64,000 nucleotides of DNA from Polaromonas sp. (lineage in GTDB: Bacteria > Pseudomonadota > Gammaproteobacteria > Burkholderiales > Burkholderiaceae_C): the NCBI RefSeq assembly GCF_029945895.1, contig NZ_JAQSDL010000120.1, forward strand, positions 1 to 64,000. Direction: 5' to 3'. Positions 34,891 through 43,342 of the stretch are shown here, one piece after another; the first letter of the stretch is position 1; the number at the start of each line of letters is the position of its first letter. The translations under genes were made by a program, and so were the position numbers. The notes below the pieces were generated by a model that worked only from the letters and a program-made list of their open reading frames with translations, was not told the DNA's origin and did no database searches.

Positions 34891-34965
34891 ATGACCTTCG
34901 CGAAATCTTTTTTTGCTTACTTTTGGTTCTCAAGCGCCTTCGGCGGTAGAGAGATCCTCGCGTAA
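34891..34965 (+). CDS. aroG leader peptide (attenuator peptide)
   Basis: A 24-codon frame, ATG at 34891 to TAA at 34963-34965, translating as MTFAKSFFAYFWF followed by SSAFGGREILA. Six of 24 residues are Phe, with one Tyr and one Trp; five Phe plus Tyr and Trp fall within codons 7-13 or just before. This is what is expected of a leader peptide that senses charged tRNA-Phe (and possibly Tyr/Trp). It lies 116 bases before aroG and just before a strong terminator hairpin. It is too short to be picked up by ordinary gene finders. Function is inferred from position and composition. Confidence 0.75.
   Translation: MTFAKSFFAYFWFSSAFGGREILA
34934..34950 (+). promoter_or_regulatory. Antiterminator segments 1 and 2 of the aroG attenuator
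   Basis: AGCGCC-TTC-GGCGGT can fold on itself (CGCC with GGCG). GGCGGT is also the exact complement of ACCGCC, the 5' arm of the terminator at 34994. A ribosome stalled on the Phe/Tyr/Trp codons would cover AGCGCC, leaving GGCGGT free to capture the terminator arm. Confidence 0.6.
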
Positions 34966-34990
34966 GCAGACAAAGACGCAACAGATTCTT

Positions 34991-35022
34991 GAAAACCGCC
35001 GGGCCCCCGGCGGTTTTTTTTT
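34991..35022 (+). terminator. Intrinsic terminator of the aroG attenuator
   Basis: ACCGCCGGG-CC-CCCGGCGGT stem followed by nine T. A very strong rho-independent terminator, placed between the leader peptide and aroG rather than after a gene, which is the hallmark of attenuation. Confidence 0.85.
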
Positions 35023-35081
35023 GTCTCATGAATTTGCCATTTGCCGAATCGATTCTTGAACGTTCTAGAAGGAAACCAGCC

Positions 35082-36206
35082 ATGAATGCCAAAGCCAGCC
35101 AAACCAGCGATGCCTGGTATGCGAGTCCTGTCGACAAAACCAGCCAGACCGACGACGAACGCATCAAGGACATCACCGTGTTACCCCCGCCCGAGCATTT
35201 GATCCGCTTCTTTCCGATCAGCGGCACCCCTGTGGAGTCGCTCATCACCCAGACACGCAAAAGCATCCATAACATCATGGCCGGCAAGGACGACCGCCTG
35301 CTGGTGGTGATCGGCCCCTGCTCCATCCACGACCCGGCCGCTGCGCTCGAGTACGCGCGCCGCCTGGCCGAGCAGCGCAAAAAGTACGCTGGTACGCTGG
35401 AGATCGTGATGCGTGTGTATTTTGAAAAGCCACGCACCACGGTCGGCTGGAAAGGGCTGATCAACGACCCCTACCTGGACGAAACCTACCGCATCGACGA
35501 AGGCCTGCGTATCGCACGCCAGCTGCTGATCGACATCAACCGCCTGGGCCTGCCGGCCGGCAGCGAGTTCCTTGATGTGATTTCGCCGCAGTACATCGGG
35601 GATCTGATCGCCTGGGGCGCGATCGGTGCGCGCACCACCGAAAGCCAGGTGCACCGCGAACTGGCCTCGGGACTGTCGGCGCCCATCGGCTTCAAGAACG
35701 GTACCGATGGCAACATCCGCATCGCCACCGACGCGATCCAGGCGGCCGCGCGTGGCCACCATTTCCTGTCGGTGCACAAAAATGGCCAGGTGGCGATCGT
35801 GCAGACCAGCGGGAACAAGGACTGCCATGTGATCCTGCGCGGCGGCAAGGCGCCCAATTACGACGCGGCCAGCGTGGGCGCGGCCTGCAAGGAGCTGGAG
35901 GCGGCCAAACTGCCGGCCACGCTGATGGTCGACTGCAGCCATGCCAACAGTTCCAAGCAGCATGAAAAACAGCTGGAAGTGGCGCGTGAGATCGCCACCC
36001 AAGTCGCGGGGGGCTCGCACCAGGTCTTCGGCCTGATGGTCGAGAGCCATTTGCAGCCCGGTGCCCAGAAATTCACACCCGGCAAGGACAATGCCCAGAA
36101 TTTGGAGTACGGCAAAAGTATTACTGATGCCTGCCTGAGTTGGGAAGATTCGCTCAGTTTGCTGGATGTATTGTCCGAAGCCGTCGAGGCCAGACGCGCG
36201 CGTTGA
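35082..36206 (+). CDS. aroG: 3-deoxy-7-phosphoheptulonate (DAHP) synthase, class I
   Basis: 374 residues from the ATG at 35082 (AAGGAAACC upstream). It condenses PEP and erythrose-4-phosphate, the first step of aromatic amino acid synthesis. Type I AroF/G/H features: IKDITVLPPPEHLIRFFPI (N-terminal feedback-binding region), VIGPCSIHD, KPRTTVGWKGLINDP, GFKNGTDGN, DCSHANSSKQ and GLMVESHL. The attenuator upstream suggests control by phenylalanine supply. After the stop there is a TCCCCCAATTGGGGGA palindrome (36211-36226) without a T-run. Confidence 0.95.
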   Translation: MNAKASQTSDAWYASPVDKTSQTDDERIKDITVLPPPEHLIRFFPISGTPVESLITQTRKSIHNIMAGKDDRLLVVIGPCSIHDPAAALEYARRLAEQRKKYAGTLEIVMRVYFEKPRTTVGWKGLINDPYLDETYRIDEGLRIARQLLIDINRLGLPAGSEFLDVISPQYIGDLIAWGAIGARTTESQVHRELASGLSAPIGFKNGTDGNIRIATDAIQAAARGHHFLSVHKNGQVAIVQTSGNKDCHVILRGGKAPNYDAASVGAACKELEAAKLPATLMVDCSHANSSKQHEKQLEVAREIATQVAGGSHQVFGLMVESHLQPGAQKFTPGKDNAQNLEYGKSITDACLSWEDSLSLLDVLSEAVEARRAR

Positions 36207-36332
36207 CGCGCCTCCCCCAATTGGGGGATGGCGTGCTAACGATTCGGTGGTAAATTTAGAACTTCTGGTTACACTTTCGCGCTGCCCCACGATGGGGTTG
36301 TCCTAGAAGAACCGGTCGTTCACGAAAGCGTC

Positions 36333-37358
36333 ATGTCCTCCGAGCAACCCCTTCTCAGCCTGGGTCTGGCTGGTTTCACGCCAGAGCAACGCGAGCGGCT
36401 CCATCTGCTGCTCGGCCAGTTGCCACTCGGTGGCGGGGTATGGCGCGTCGGCCTGTTTGCGGAGGCCGACGCCTGGCTGGTCAGTGGTGAAAAAAGCCGT
36501 CTTGTGGCGGCGGACACCCTGAAAATTCTAGCCGGCCTGCCCACCGAGCGTGCCGTGCAGCTTGATCTCGAGGAGGTCGACCGCCCGATCGCTTTCTCGC
36601 TGCCGCTGTGCTCTGACGATTTTGATCCCAAGCACACCTTCGACCTGAGTGTGCCTGCCAGCCTGGCCGCAGTGTTGAAGCATTTCGAGGGCTGGTTGCG
36701 GCCTTTGCGGTCCCAGTTTGTTTTGGGCGGGCAACTGATCGCGCGTGAAAACGAGTTGCTGCCCGGGATTTACCACGTCAGTCACAAGGGCCAGCTGCTG
36801 GCCGTGATGGATTTTCACGAATGGCGGATCGGCATTTTGCGAAAGGCCGACCCGGTCGACTTCGAACTCGCCCAGTGGGACCGGCGCCCCTTGCAGGCGC
36901 ACGACATCCCGAGCCATTTTCAGCGCAGCAGCCTGACCCATTTGCGCTGGATTTACGCGCAGCGCACAGAGCGCGACGTGTTGCCGCCGCGCTACCGCAG
37001 CAAGCCGGTCTATTTTCGCCATGCGCCGGCTGTGCCCATGCGCTGGATCAGGGACACGCAGCTGATCCTGCTGCGTGAACTGTCGCAGGCTGCGGGACAC
37101 TTTGACGCCCTGCTGCAGCGCACCGGGCTCACGCCTGCCCAGCTGACGCGGGACCTTGCCAGCCTGTATTTCGCCGGTTCGATCACCACCACCCCCGACA
37201 AGGCCGGGACCGCCTCCTTCGAGGGCGGGGAGGACAGCCTTCCCGGCAGAAGACGGAACGGTCTGACCCAGGCCCAGCCCGGCGCGCCCGGAGGGCCGGC
37301 GCCGCCCCCCGTGCGCAAGCATGACCTGACAGCTCCGGCCCAACTGCGCCGCAAATAG
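36333..37358 (+). CDS. Uncharacterised protein
   Basis: 341 residues. I do not recognise it. The N-terminal 250 residues look like a folded soluble protein (YHVSHKGQLLAVMDFHEWRI, LTHLRWIYAQRTERDVLPPR). The part around 230-285 (WIRDTQLILLRELSQAAGHF, LTPAQLTRDLASLYFAGSIT) resembles a winged-helix-like helical end. The last ~55 residues are Gly/Pro/Arg-rich and probably disordered. No signal peptide or membrane helix. The 126-base region before it shows a GCCCCA-CGA-TGGGGT hairpin and no clear promoter. Confidence 0.6.
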   Translation: MSSEQPLLSLGLAGFTPEQRERLHLLLGQLPLGGGVWRVGLFAEADAWLVSGEKSRLVAADTLKILAGLPTERAVQLDLEEVDRPIAFSLPLCSDDFDPKHTFDLSVPASLAAVLKHFEGWLRPLRSQFVLGGQLIARENELLPGIYHVSHKGQLLAVMDFHEWRIGILRKADPVDFELAQWDRRPLQAHDIPSHFQRSSLTHLRWIYAQRTERDVLPPRYRSKPVYFRHAPAVPMRWIRDTQLILLRELSQAAGHFDALLQRTGLTPAQLTRDLASLYFAGSITTTPDKAGTASFEGGEDSLPGRRRNGLTQAQPGAPGGPAPPPVRKHDLTAPAQLRRK

Positions 37359-37464
37359 ACCTGCGGGCGGCGCCCGCTCTCGCCAGCACGGGTTTTAGCC
37401 GATTGCCGGCCCCGGCGGCGGCGTTCATGCTGGCAGGCCCCCCTGATTTGATACCGAGGCAACC

Positions 37465-37776
37465 ATGTACAGCGAAGTCACCGTCACCTTCAAAAACAGC
37501 CCACCCCTCCGCTTAGACCTCAACGAGGTCCAGCCCATGCCGCACGACGCGGCCAGGGTGTGGCTCGACGAGCAGTTCACCCAGATGGGTTGCGAGCCGC
37601 TGCGACCCACCGGCAAGTTGCTGATGGCCGACAAGGTGCTGGTGGTGGCCCAGGCTGCGGGCCTGCAGCAGTTTGCCGACAGCGCCTGGGCCCAGGCCTT
37701 TGCACGAGCGGCCAGCGCTTCGCTGGCCAAACCGGTGATTCACATTGATGTACCGGCGATGGCCATCAGCTACTGA
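37465..37776 (+). CDS. Small uncharacterised protein
   Basis: 103 residues, ATG at 37465 after CCGAGGCAACC. Not recognised. The sequence is compact and soluble: MYSEVTVTFKNSPPLRLDLN is a likely beta strand pair, followed by helices (DAARVWLDEQFTQMG, ADSAWAQAFARAASASL). No motif is visible. Codon use fits the genome, and the frame is cleanly bounded, so it is probably a real gene. It ends just before a family B repeat. Confidence 0.6.
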   Translation: MYSEVTVTFKNSPPLRLDLNEVQPMPHDAARVWLDEQFTQMGCEPLRPTGKLLMADKVLVVAQAAGLQQFADSAWAQAFARAASASLAKPVIHIDVPAMAISY

Positions 37777-37787
37777 GCTTGTTGGTC

Positions 37788-37841
37788 ATTCTGGCCTGCA
37801 GCCCTTGACGATAAAGCGCAGATAGCTATCGTAAAGATAGC
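37788..37841 (+). repeat. AT-rich dispersed repeat (family B)
   Basis: TTCTGGCCTGCAGCCCTTGA, AAAGCGCAGATAGCTATCGT, AAAGATAGC. It lies exactly between the converging ends of the 37465-37776 gene and mpl. Confidence 0.75.
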
Positions 37842-37844
37842 ATT

Positions 37845-39266
37845 TCAAACGGCTTCCAGCGCCTCCAGCAGCCTGGCGTGGATGCCGCCAAAACCGCCGT
37901 TGCTCATGCACAGCAAATGGTCGCCGGGACGCGCTGCGGCTTTGACCTGCGCCAGCAACTGGTCGAGGTTGTCGGCCACCTGCGCGCGCGCACCCATGGG
38001 CGCCAGCGCGGCCCGGGCGTCCCAGTCGAGTCCGCCAGCGTGGCAAAACGCCAGGTCGGCCTGCTCCAAGCTCCACGGCAGCTGCGCCGTCATGGTGCCC
38101 AGCTTCATGGTGTTGCTGCGCGGCTCGAAGATTGCCAGGATGCGCTGGTCGCCACCCTGGTTGTTGAGCTGGCGGCGCAGGCCATCGATGGTGGTGTGGA
38201 TGGCGGTCGGGTGGTGCGCAAAGTCGTCGTAAACCGTGATGTTGCCGCCGGCGCGCACCACCGTGCCGCGCAGTTCCATGCGGCGCCGCACGTTCTCGAA
38301 GCTGGCCAGGGCCTCGGCGGCGGCCTGTGGCGCCACACCCACATGGTCGGCCGCGGCGATGGCGGCCAGCGCGTTAAGCTGGTTGTGCACGCCGCTGATG
38401 GCCCATTCAACGCGCGCGACCTTGCGGCCGTCCCGACACACGTCGAAAGCGGCTGGTTCACCCTGGGCCGAGAAGCCTTCTGCTGCGGAGCCGCCGAAAA
38501 GTACCCGCTCACTCCAGCAGCCCTGGGCCAGCACGCGGGCCAGGCTCTCTTCGCGGGCGTTGACGACCACCCGGCCGGTGCCGGGCACGGTGCGCATCAG
38601 GTGGTGGAACTGGCGCTCGATGGCCGCCAGGTTGTCGAAGATGTCGGCGTGGTCGAACTCGAGGTTGTTCAGGATGGCGGTGCGCGGCCGGTAATGAACA
38701 AACTTGCTGCGTTTGTCAAAAAACGCCGTGTCGTATTCGTCGGCCTCGATCACAAAGGTGTTGCCGGTGCCCAGCCGGGCGGACACGCCGAAGTTCAGCG
38801 GCACGCCGCCGACCAGAAAGCCCGGCTGCAGGCCGGCGCACTCCAGAATCCAGGCCAGCATGGCGGTCGTCGTGGTTTTGCCGTGGGTGCCGGCCACGGC
38901 CAGCACATGGCGTGGGCCGGTGGGGTGGTGCGTCGGGTGGTGCAGCACATGGCCGGACAGCCACTGCGGGCCGCTGGTGTAGGGCACGCCGGCGTCCAGA
39001 ATGGCTTCCATCAGGGGGAATTTGGGTTTTCCGCTGGCCTCATGGGCGCGGGACACCACATTGCCGACCACAAACACATCCGGCGCAAAGGCCATCTGGT
39101 CGGCGCCGTAACCTTCGATCAGTTCGATCCCCAGACCGCGCAGCTGGTCGCTCATGGGCGGATAGACGCCCGTGTCGCAACCCGTGACCTTGTGCCCGGC
39201 CTCGCGGGCCAGCGCCGCCAGACCCCCCATGAAGGTGCCGCAGATTCCCAGAATATGTATGTGCAT
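37845..39266 (-). CDS. mpl: UDP-N-acetylmuramate:L-Ala-gamma-D-Glu-meso-DAP ligase
   Basis: 473 residues. Mpl reattaches recycled murein tripeptide to UDP-MurNAc, bypassing MurC, MurD and MurE. The N-terminal HILGICGTFMGGLAALA distinguishes it from MurC; the P-loop [32 protein letters not shown] and DDFAHHPTAI follow. It agrees with the meso-DAP type MurE and with ampD in the same window. TAGAAT ends six bases before the ATG. Confidence 0.95.
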   Translation of the reverse strand: MHIHILGICGTFMGGLAALAREAGHKVTGCDTGVYPPMSDQLRGLGIELIEGYGADQMAFAPDVFVVGNVVSRAHEASGKPKFPLMEAILDAGVPYTSGPQWLSGHVLHHPTHHPTGPRHVLAVAGTHGKTTTTAMLAWILECAGLQPGFLVGGVPLNFGVSARLGTGNTFVIEADEYDTAFFDKRSKFVHYRPRTAILNNLEFDHADIFDNLAAIERQFHHLMRTVPGTGRVVVNAREESLARVLAQGCWSERVLFGGSAAEGFSAQGEPAAFDVCRDGRKVARVEWAISGVHNQLNALAAIAAADHVGVAPQAAAEALASFENVRRRMELRGTVVRAGGNITVYDDFAHHPTAIHTTIDGLRRQLNNQGGDQRILAIFEPRSNTMKLGTMTAQLPWSLEQADLAFCHAGGLDWDARAALAPMGARAQVADNLDQLLAQVKAAARPGDHLLCMSNGGFGGIHARLLEALEAV

Positions 39267-39272
39267 GCAGGT

Positions 39273-39278
39273 ATTCTA
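39273..39278 (-). promoter_or_regulatory. -10 box of mpl, leaderless type
   Basis: TAGAAT on the minus strand, six bases before the mpl ATG, with no ribosome binding site between. No convincing -35. Confidence 0.45.
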
Positions 39279-39341
39279 GGAGCCCGGCGGCTGGTCGGGA
39301 CGGGCGGGCACGCAGGCAGCCGTTTTGGCCGGATCTTGTGA

Positions 39342-39397
39342 TGAAATATGCCTGCAGCCCAAACAGGCCGTGCGCAAGCAGCTATTTATTTCATAGC
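39342..39397 (+). repeat. AT-rich dispersed repeat (family B)
   Basis: AAATATGCCTGCAGCCCAAA, GTGCGCAAGCAGCTATTTAT, TTCATAGC. Intergenic copy between the divergent mpl and 39550-40161 genes. The rest of this 283-base gap shows nothing further that I can assign. Confidence 0.75.
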
Positions 39398-39549
39398 GTT
39401 CGCAGGCGTGCGTGCGGCGGGCGGCGGGCTGCTTGCCCCCGCGCATGCAACTTTACCGCCGACCGGCGGGTCAACCCCATGCAAAATCCAGTGCAACACT
39501 GCACCCATGGCCGCCGATTTGCTGGCGGCCCATCGCCGAGAACCCCACC

Positions 39550-40161
39550 GTGAATCCCAACCCCCTGAAACTGGAAATTGCCGCCACCGCCGCCGCGCTG
39601 GTGGTGGAAGAAGGCCTGGAGTACGGCCCGGCCAAACGCCGTGCCGTCAAGCAGATGGACCTGCCCACCCGCAGCGAGCTGCCGGGCAACGACGAGGTCG
39701 AGGACGCGGTGCGCGAATACATCGCGCTGTTCTGCGCGGACACCCAGCCGGCCGAACTGGCCGCCCTGCGCGCGCTGGCCCTGACCTGGATGCAACGCAT
39801 GGCGCAGTTTCGCCCCTACCTGGGCGGGGCTGTCTGGCACGGCACGGCCACGCGGCTGTCCGACATCTATATCCAGCTTTTCTGCGACGACCCGAAATCG
39901 GCCGAAATTGCGCTGATTGACCACAACGTGGATTACGAACCGCGTACCGTGACCGGGTTCACCGGCGACAGTGTCGAGGCCCTGAGCGTGCGCAGCCTGT
40001 GCAAGCCCCTGCAGGAAACGGTGGGCGTGCACCTGATGGTGTACGACCATGACCACCTGCGCGGCGCGCTGCGGCCTGACGCCAAAGGCCGCAAGCCGCG
40101 TGGGGACCTGGCCGACGTGCAAAAATTGCTGATGATGACCAGCCAGGAGCCCCAATCATGA
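39550..40161 (+). CDS. Uncharacterised protein upstream of a TlpA-like thioredoxin
   Basis: 203 residues from GTG at 39550; the frame is open further upstream, but that part is Pro/Arg-rich and does not look conserved. Not recognised. LEIAATAAALVVEEGLEYGP and KRRAVKQMDLPTRSELPGND look conserved at the N terminus. The centre has a hydrophobic, acidic stretch (RLSDIYIQLFCDDPKSAEIA, LIDHNVDYEPRTVTGFTGDS). No membrane helix or signal. It overlaps the TlpA-like gene by four bases, so the two are probably translated together. Confidence 0.65.
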   Translation: MNPNPLKLEIAATAAALVVEEGLEYGPAKRRAVKQMDLPTRSELPGNDEVEDAVREYIALFCADTQPAELAALRALALTWMQRMAQFRPYLGGAVWHGTATRLSDIYIQLFCDDPKSAEIALIDHNVDYEPRTVTGFTGDSVEALSVRSLCKPLQETVGVHLMVYDHDHLRGALRPDAKGRKPRGDLADVQKLLMMTSQEPQS

Positions 40162-40694
40162 AACGCCGCCAACTGATGCTCGGCGGCGCCGCCGCCGCCG
40201 CCGCACTCGCAGGTGCAGGCGTGGCCTGGTGGCAGTTTCAGCCCCATGGCGCACCCGCTGCCGCCGGGCCGGGCGCCGCGCTGGACCCGTTCTGGTCGCA
40301 GGCCTTTGACACGCCCGACGGTGCCAGCCTGGCGCTGGCCAGTTTTGCCGGCAAACCCCTGCTGGTCAATTTCTGGGCCACCTGGTGCCCGCCATGCATC
40401 GAGGAATTACCTCTTCTTGATCGCTTTTATCAGGAAAACAAGGCTAAAAGCTGGCAAGTACTGGGATTGGCTGTAGATCAACCCAGTGCCGTGCGGACCT
40501 GGCTGCAGCGCAAGCCCCTGGCTTTCCCGGTGGTCATGGCTGGTTTTTCCGGTACCGAACTGAGCAAGTCGCTGGGCAACCTGTCGGGCGCATTGCCATT
40601 CACGGTGGTGTTTGGCGCGTCGGGTCAGCTGCTGCATCGCAAAAGCGGCAAGGTGACGCCCGAAGATCTGGCCCAATGGGTGCAACTGGGCTGA
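40158..40694 (+). CDS. TlpA-like thiol:disulfide oxidoreductase
   Basis: 178 residues. The N terminus MKRRQLMLGGAAAAAALAGA is a signal or signal-anchor, with a twin-Arg that resembles, but does not fully match, a Tat motif. The thioredoxin fold carries the active site NFWATWCPPCIEELP, Cys77-Pro-Pro-Cys80. Proteins of this family act in the periplasm as reductants, for example in cytochrome c maturation. Codons around 40400-40490 are more AT-rich than the rest of the gene. Confidence 0.9.
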   Translation: MKRRQLMLGGAAAAAALAGAGVAWWQFQPHGAPAAAGPGAALDPFWSQAFDTPDGASLALASFAGKPLLVNFWATWCPPCIEELPLLDRFYQENKAKSWQVLGLAVDQPSAVRTWLQRKPLAFPVVMAGFSGTELSKSLGNLSGALPFTVVFGASGQLLHRKSGKVTPEDLAQWVQLG

Positions 40695-40792
40695 GGGCGG
40701 GCCGGGCGGAGTCCTTGCCGGCGGCTGGAGACAGGGCAGATATGGGGTAAAGTTCGGTCTTGCCCGGCAACTGGCCGGGAAGGAGACAGTTG

Positions 40793-41236
40793 ATGAGCGT
40801 CCTGGTATTGCATGGCCCCAACCTGAATCTGCTGGGTACCCGCGAGCCGCAGGTTTACGGCGTGACCACGTTGGATCAAATTAACGAAGATTTGGTTAAA
40901 TTCGCCGCGGATCGCGGCACATCGCTGCAAACTTTCCAAAGCAACCATGAGGGAGCCCTGGTCGACCGCATCCAGCAGGCGCGTACCGACGGCACGCAGT
41001 TCATCGTCATCAACCCGGCAGCCTTCACGCACACCAGCGTGGCCCTGCGCGATGCCCTGGCGGGCGTGGCCATTCCGTTTGTGGAGGTGCATCTTTCCAA
41101 TGTCCACCGGCGAGAAGCTTTTCGCCACCACTCCTATTTCTCGGATGTGGCTGAAGCCGTCATGGCGGGGTTTGGGCCGGCCGGTTACCGCTATGCGGTA
41201 GACTTCGCTCTTTCGCGTCTGGCTAAAATAGCCTGA
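40793..41236 (+). CDS. aroQ: 3-dehydroquinate dehydratase, type II
   Basis: 147 residues from the ATG at 40793 (AAGGAGACAGTTG upstream). AroQ dehydrates 3-dehydroquinate in the shikimate pathway. Type II signatures: [18 protein letters not shown] with the lid Arg/Tyr, [29 protein letters not shown] and [17 protein letters not shown] with the catalytic His. Its place ahead of accBC is common in proteobacteria. Confidence 0.95.
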   Translation: MSVLVLHGPNLNLLGTREPQVYGVTTLDQINEDLVKFAADRGTSLQTFQSNHEGALVDRIQQARTDGTQFIVINPAAFTHTSVALRDALAGVAIPFVEVHLSNVHRREAFRHHSYFSDVAEAVMAGFGPAGYRYAVDFALSRLAKIA

Positions 41237-41384
41237 ATTAATAAAATTAGCTGATTTTTAGGCGCCGAAAGGTGTAGAAAGCGGAATTTAGGCGCAAGCG
41301 GCGCCGGAAGACCGCCAGTCACGCCGTCGGCTCCATGAATGTCAGAGCTGCCGTTGCCAGGCCCCCACCGTTGTTGGAGAAACC
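41237..41384 (+). other. aroQ-accB intergenic leader
   Basis: 148 bases. A small GGCTAAAATAGCC hairpin overlaps the aroQ end, followed by an AT-rich patch (AATTAATAAAATTAGCTG) that may hold an accBC promoter, then GGCGC-rich inverted segments. No gene seen. Confidence 0.35.
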
Positions 41385-41837
41385 ATGGATTTAAGAAAAC
41401 TCAAGACACTGATTGACCTCGTTTCCGAGTCCAATGTGTCGGAACTGGAAATCACCGAGGCCGAAGGCAAGGTCCGTATTGTGAAGTCGGGCGGCGCGCC
41501 CATGGTGATGCAGGCCCCCGTGGCCATGATGCCGGCGCCGGTGGCTGCTCCGGCGGCCGGTGTCCCGGCAGCGCCTGTCGAGGCTGCGCCTGCCGCACCG
41601 GCTGGCCATGCGGTCAAGTCCCCGATGGTCGGCACCTTTTACCGCTCGTCCAGCCCCGGCGCCAAGGCGTACGTGGAAGTGGGCAACCAGGTCAAGGAAG
41701 GCGAGACCATCTGCATCATCGAGGCGATGAAAATCCTCAATGAGATTGAAGCGGACAAATCCGGCACCATCACCCGCATCCTGTGCGAGAACGGTCAGGC
41801 GGTGGAGTACGGACAGCCGCTCTTCATGATCGAGTGA
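41385..41837 (+). CDS. accB: Biotin carboxyl carrier protein of acetyl-CoA carboxylase
   Basis: 150 residues. AccB carries biotin between AccC and the carboxyltransferase, making malonyl-CoA for fatty acid synthesis. An N-terminal helical region is followed by a Pro/Ala linker (about 45-78) and the biotinyl domain with the attachment motif [11 protein letters not shown] (Lys at about residue 116). accC begins seven bases downstream. Confidence 0.96.
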   Translation: MDLRKLKTLIDLVSESNVSELEITEAEGKVRIVKSGGAPMVMQAPVAMMPAPVAAPAAGVPAAPVEAAPAAPAGHAVKSPMVGTFYRSSSPGAKAYVEVGNQVKEGETICIIEAMKILNEIEADKSGTITRILCENGQAVEYGQPLFMIE

Positions 41838-41844
41838 CCGCCGC

Positions 41845-43194
41845 ATGTTCAAAAAGATACTGATCGCCAACCGCGGCGAAATTGCGCTCCGCATCCAGCG
41901 CGCCTGCCGGGAACTCGGCGTCAAGGCCGTGATGGTGTATTCCGAGGCCGACCGCGAGGCCAAGTACATCAAGCTCGCCGACGAGTCGGTCTGCATCGGC
42001 CCGGCCCCTTCGGCGCTGAGCTACCTCAACATGCCGGCCATCATCTCGGCCGCCGAGGTGACGGACGCCGAGGCGATTCACCCCGGCTACGGTTTTCTGA
42101 GCGAAAACGCCGACTTTGCCGAACGGGTTGAAAAAAGCGGCTTCAAGTTCATTGGCCCGACGCCCGAATCCATACGCATCATGGGCGACAAGGTCTCGGC
42201 CAAGCAGACCATGATCAAGGCCGGTGTGCCCTGTGTGCCGGGCTCCGAAGGCGCCTTGCCGGACGATGCGGCGATCATCAAGCGCACGGCCAAACAGGTC
42301 GGCTACCCCGTCATCATCAAGGCGGCCGGTGGCGGCGGCGGGCGCGGCATGCGGGTGGTGCACACCGAGGCGGCGCTGCTGCATGCGGTGCAGACCACCA
42401 AGGCCGAAGCGGGGGCGGCCTTTGGCAACCCCGAGGTCTACATGGAAAAATTCCTGCAGAACCCGCGCCATATCGAAATCCAGATCCTGGCCGACCAACA
42501 CAAAAATGCGGTCTGGCTTGGTGAGCGTGACTGCTCCATGCAGCGCCGCCACCAGAAGGTGATTGAAGAGGCGCCGGCCCCGGGCATTCCGCGCAAGATC
42601 ATCGAGCGCATCGGCGAGCGCTGCGTCGCGGCCGTCAAGAAGATCGGCTACCGCGGTGCGGGGACGTTCGAGTTCCTGTACGAAAACGGCGAGTTCTACT
42701 TCATCGAGATGAACACCCGGGTCCAGGTCGAGCACCCGGTGACCGAGTGGGTCACCGGCGTGGACATCGTCCGATCGCAGATCCAGATCGCGGCGGGTGA
42801 AAAGCTGCCATTCACGCAGCGTCAGATCGAAATCAAGGGCCATGCGATCGAATGCCGCATCAACGCCGAAGATCCCTACAAGTTTGTTCCGTCGCCGGGA
42901 CGCATCACCACCTGGCACATGCCCGGCGGGCCGGGCGTGCGGGTGGACTCGCACATCTATACGAACTACTTTGTGCCGCCGAATTACGACTCGATGGTCG
43001 GCAAGATCATCGTCCACGGCGACACCCGCGAGCAGGCCCTGGCCCGCATGCGCACCGCGCTGGCCGAAACCGTGGTCGAGGGCATCAACACCAACATTGC
43101 GCTGCACCGCGAACTGATGGTGGATGCCAAGTTCATGGACGGCGGCACCAACATCCACTACCTGGAAGAGTGGTTGTCACAACGTGACAGGTGA
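41845..43194 (+). CDS. accC: Biotin carboxylase of acetyl-CoA carboxylase
   Basis: 449 residues, the usual length. ATP-grasp biotin carboxylase: [15 protein letters not shown] at the start, the glycine-rich [33 protein letters not shown] and [16 protein letters not shown] with metal and bicarbonate ligands. It forms an operon with accB. Its stop is followed at once by a family A repeat, then prmA. Confidence 0.97.
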   Translation: MFKKILIANRGEIALRIQRACRELGVKAVMVYSEADREAKYIKLADESVCIGPAPSALSYLNMPAIISAAEVTDAEAIHPGYGFLSENADFAERVEKSGFKFIGPTPESIRIMGDKVSAKQTMIKAGVPCVPGSEGALPDDAAIIKRTAKQVGYPVIIKAAGGGGGRGMRVVHTEAALLHAVQTTKAEAGAAFGNPEVYMEKFLQNPRHIEIQILADQHKNAVWLGERDCSMQRRHQKVIEEAPAPGIPRKIIERIGERCVAAVKKIGYRGAGTFEFLYENGEFYFIEMNTRVQVEHPVTEWVTGVDIVRSQIQIAAGEKLPFTQRQIEIKGHAIECRINAEDPYKFVPSPGRITTWHMPGGPGVRVDSHIYTNYFVPPNYDSMVGKIIVHGDTREQALARMRTALAETVVEGINTNIALHRELMVDAKFMDGGTNIHYLEEWLSQRDR

Positions 43195-43199
43195 ACATA

Positions 43200-43298
43200 T
43201 GGCCCCCACGCTTGGCACTTCGCGTACTGCGCTGCCCCTCGAGGGGGCCGCTGCGCCTGCGGACTGGCAAAGCCAGATCCGCGGCCCCAGCTTGAAAG
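43200..43298 (+). repeat. GC-rich repeat (family A, type 2) after accC
   Basis: TGGCCCCCACGCTTGGCACT, GCGCTGCCCCTCGAGGGGGC, CGCTGCGCCTGCGGACTGGC, CCGCGGCCCCAGCTTGAAAG. Near-identical to the copy at 34701-34800. Starts five bases after the accC stop. Confidence 0.8.
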
Positions 43299-43342
43299 AG
43301 ATGCTGGTAACGACGCGCTCGAGACTTTCTGCTGGCTAACGA

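Noticed and set aside
37878..39341. Long + strand frame opposite mpl
   Set aside because: High-GC codon bias leaves antisense frames open; mpl on the minus strand has all family motifs.
40395..40490. AT-rich patch in the TlpA-like gene as another family B repeat
   Set aside because: It lacks the AGCCC, GCGCA and GCTAT-ATAGC parts, and the encoded residues are normal for the TlpA fold.
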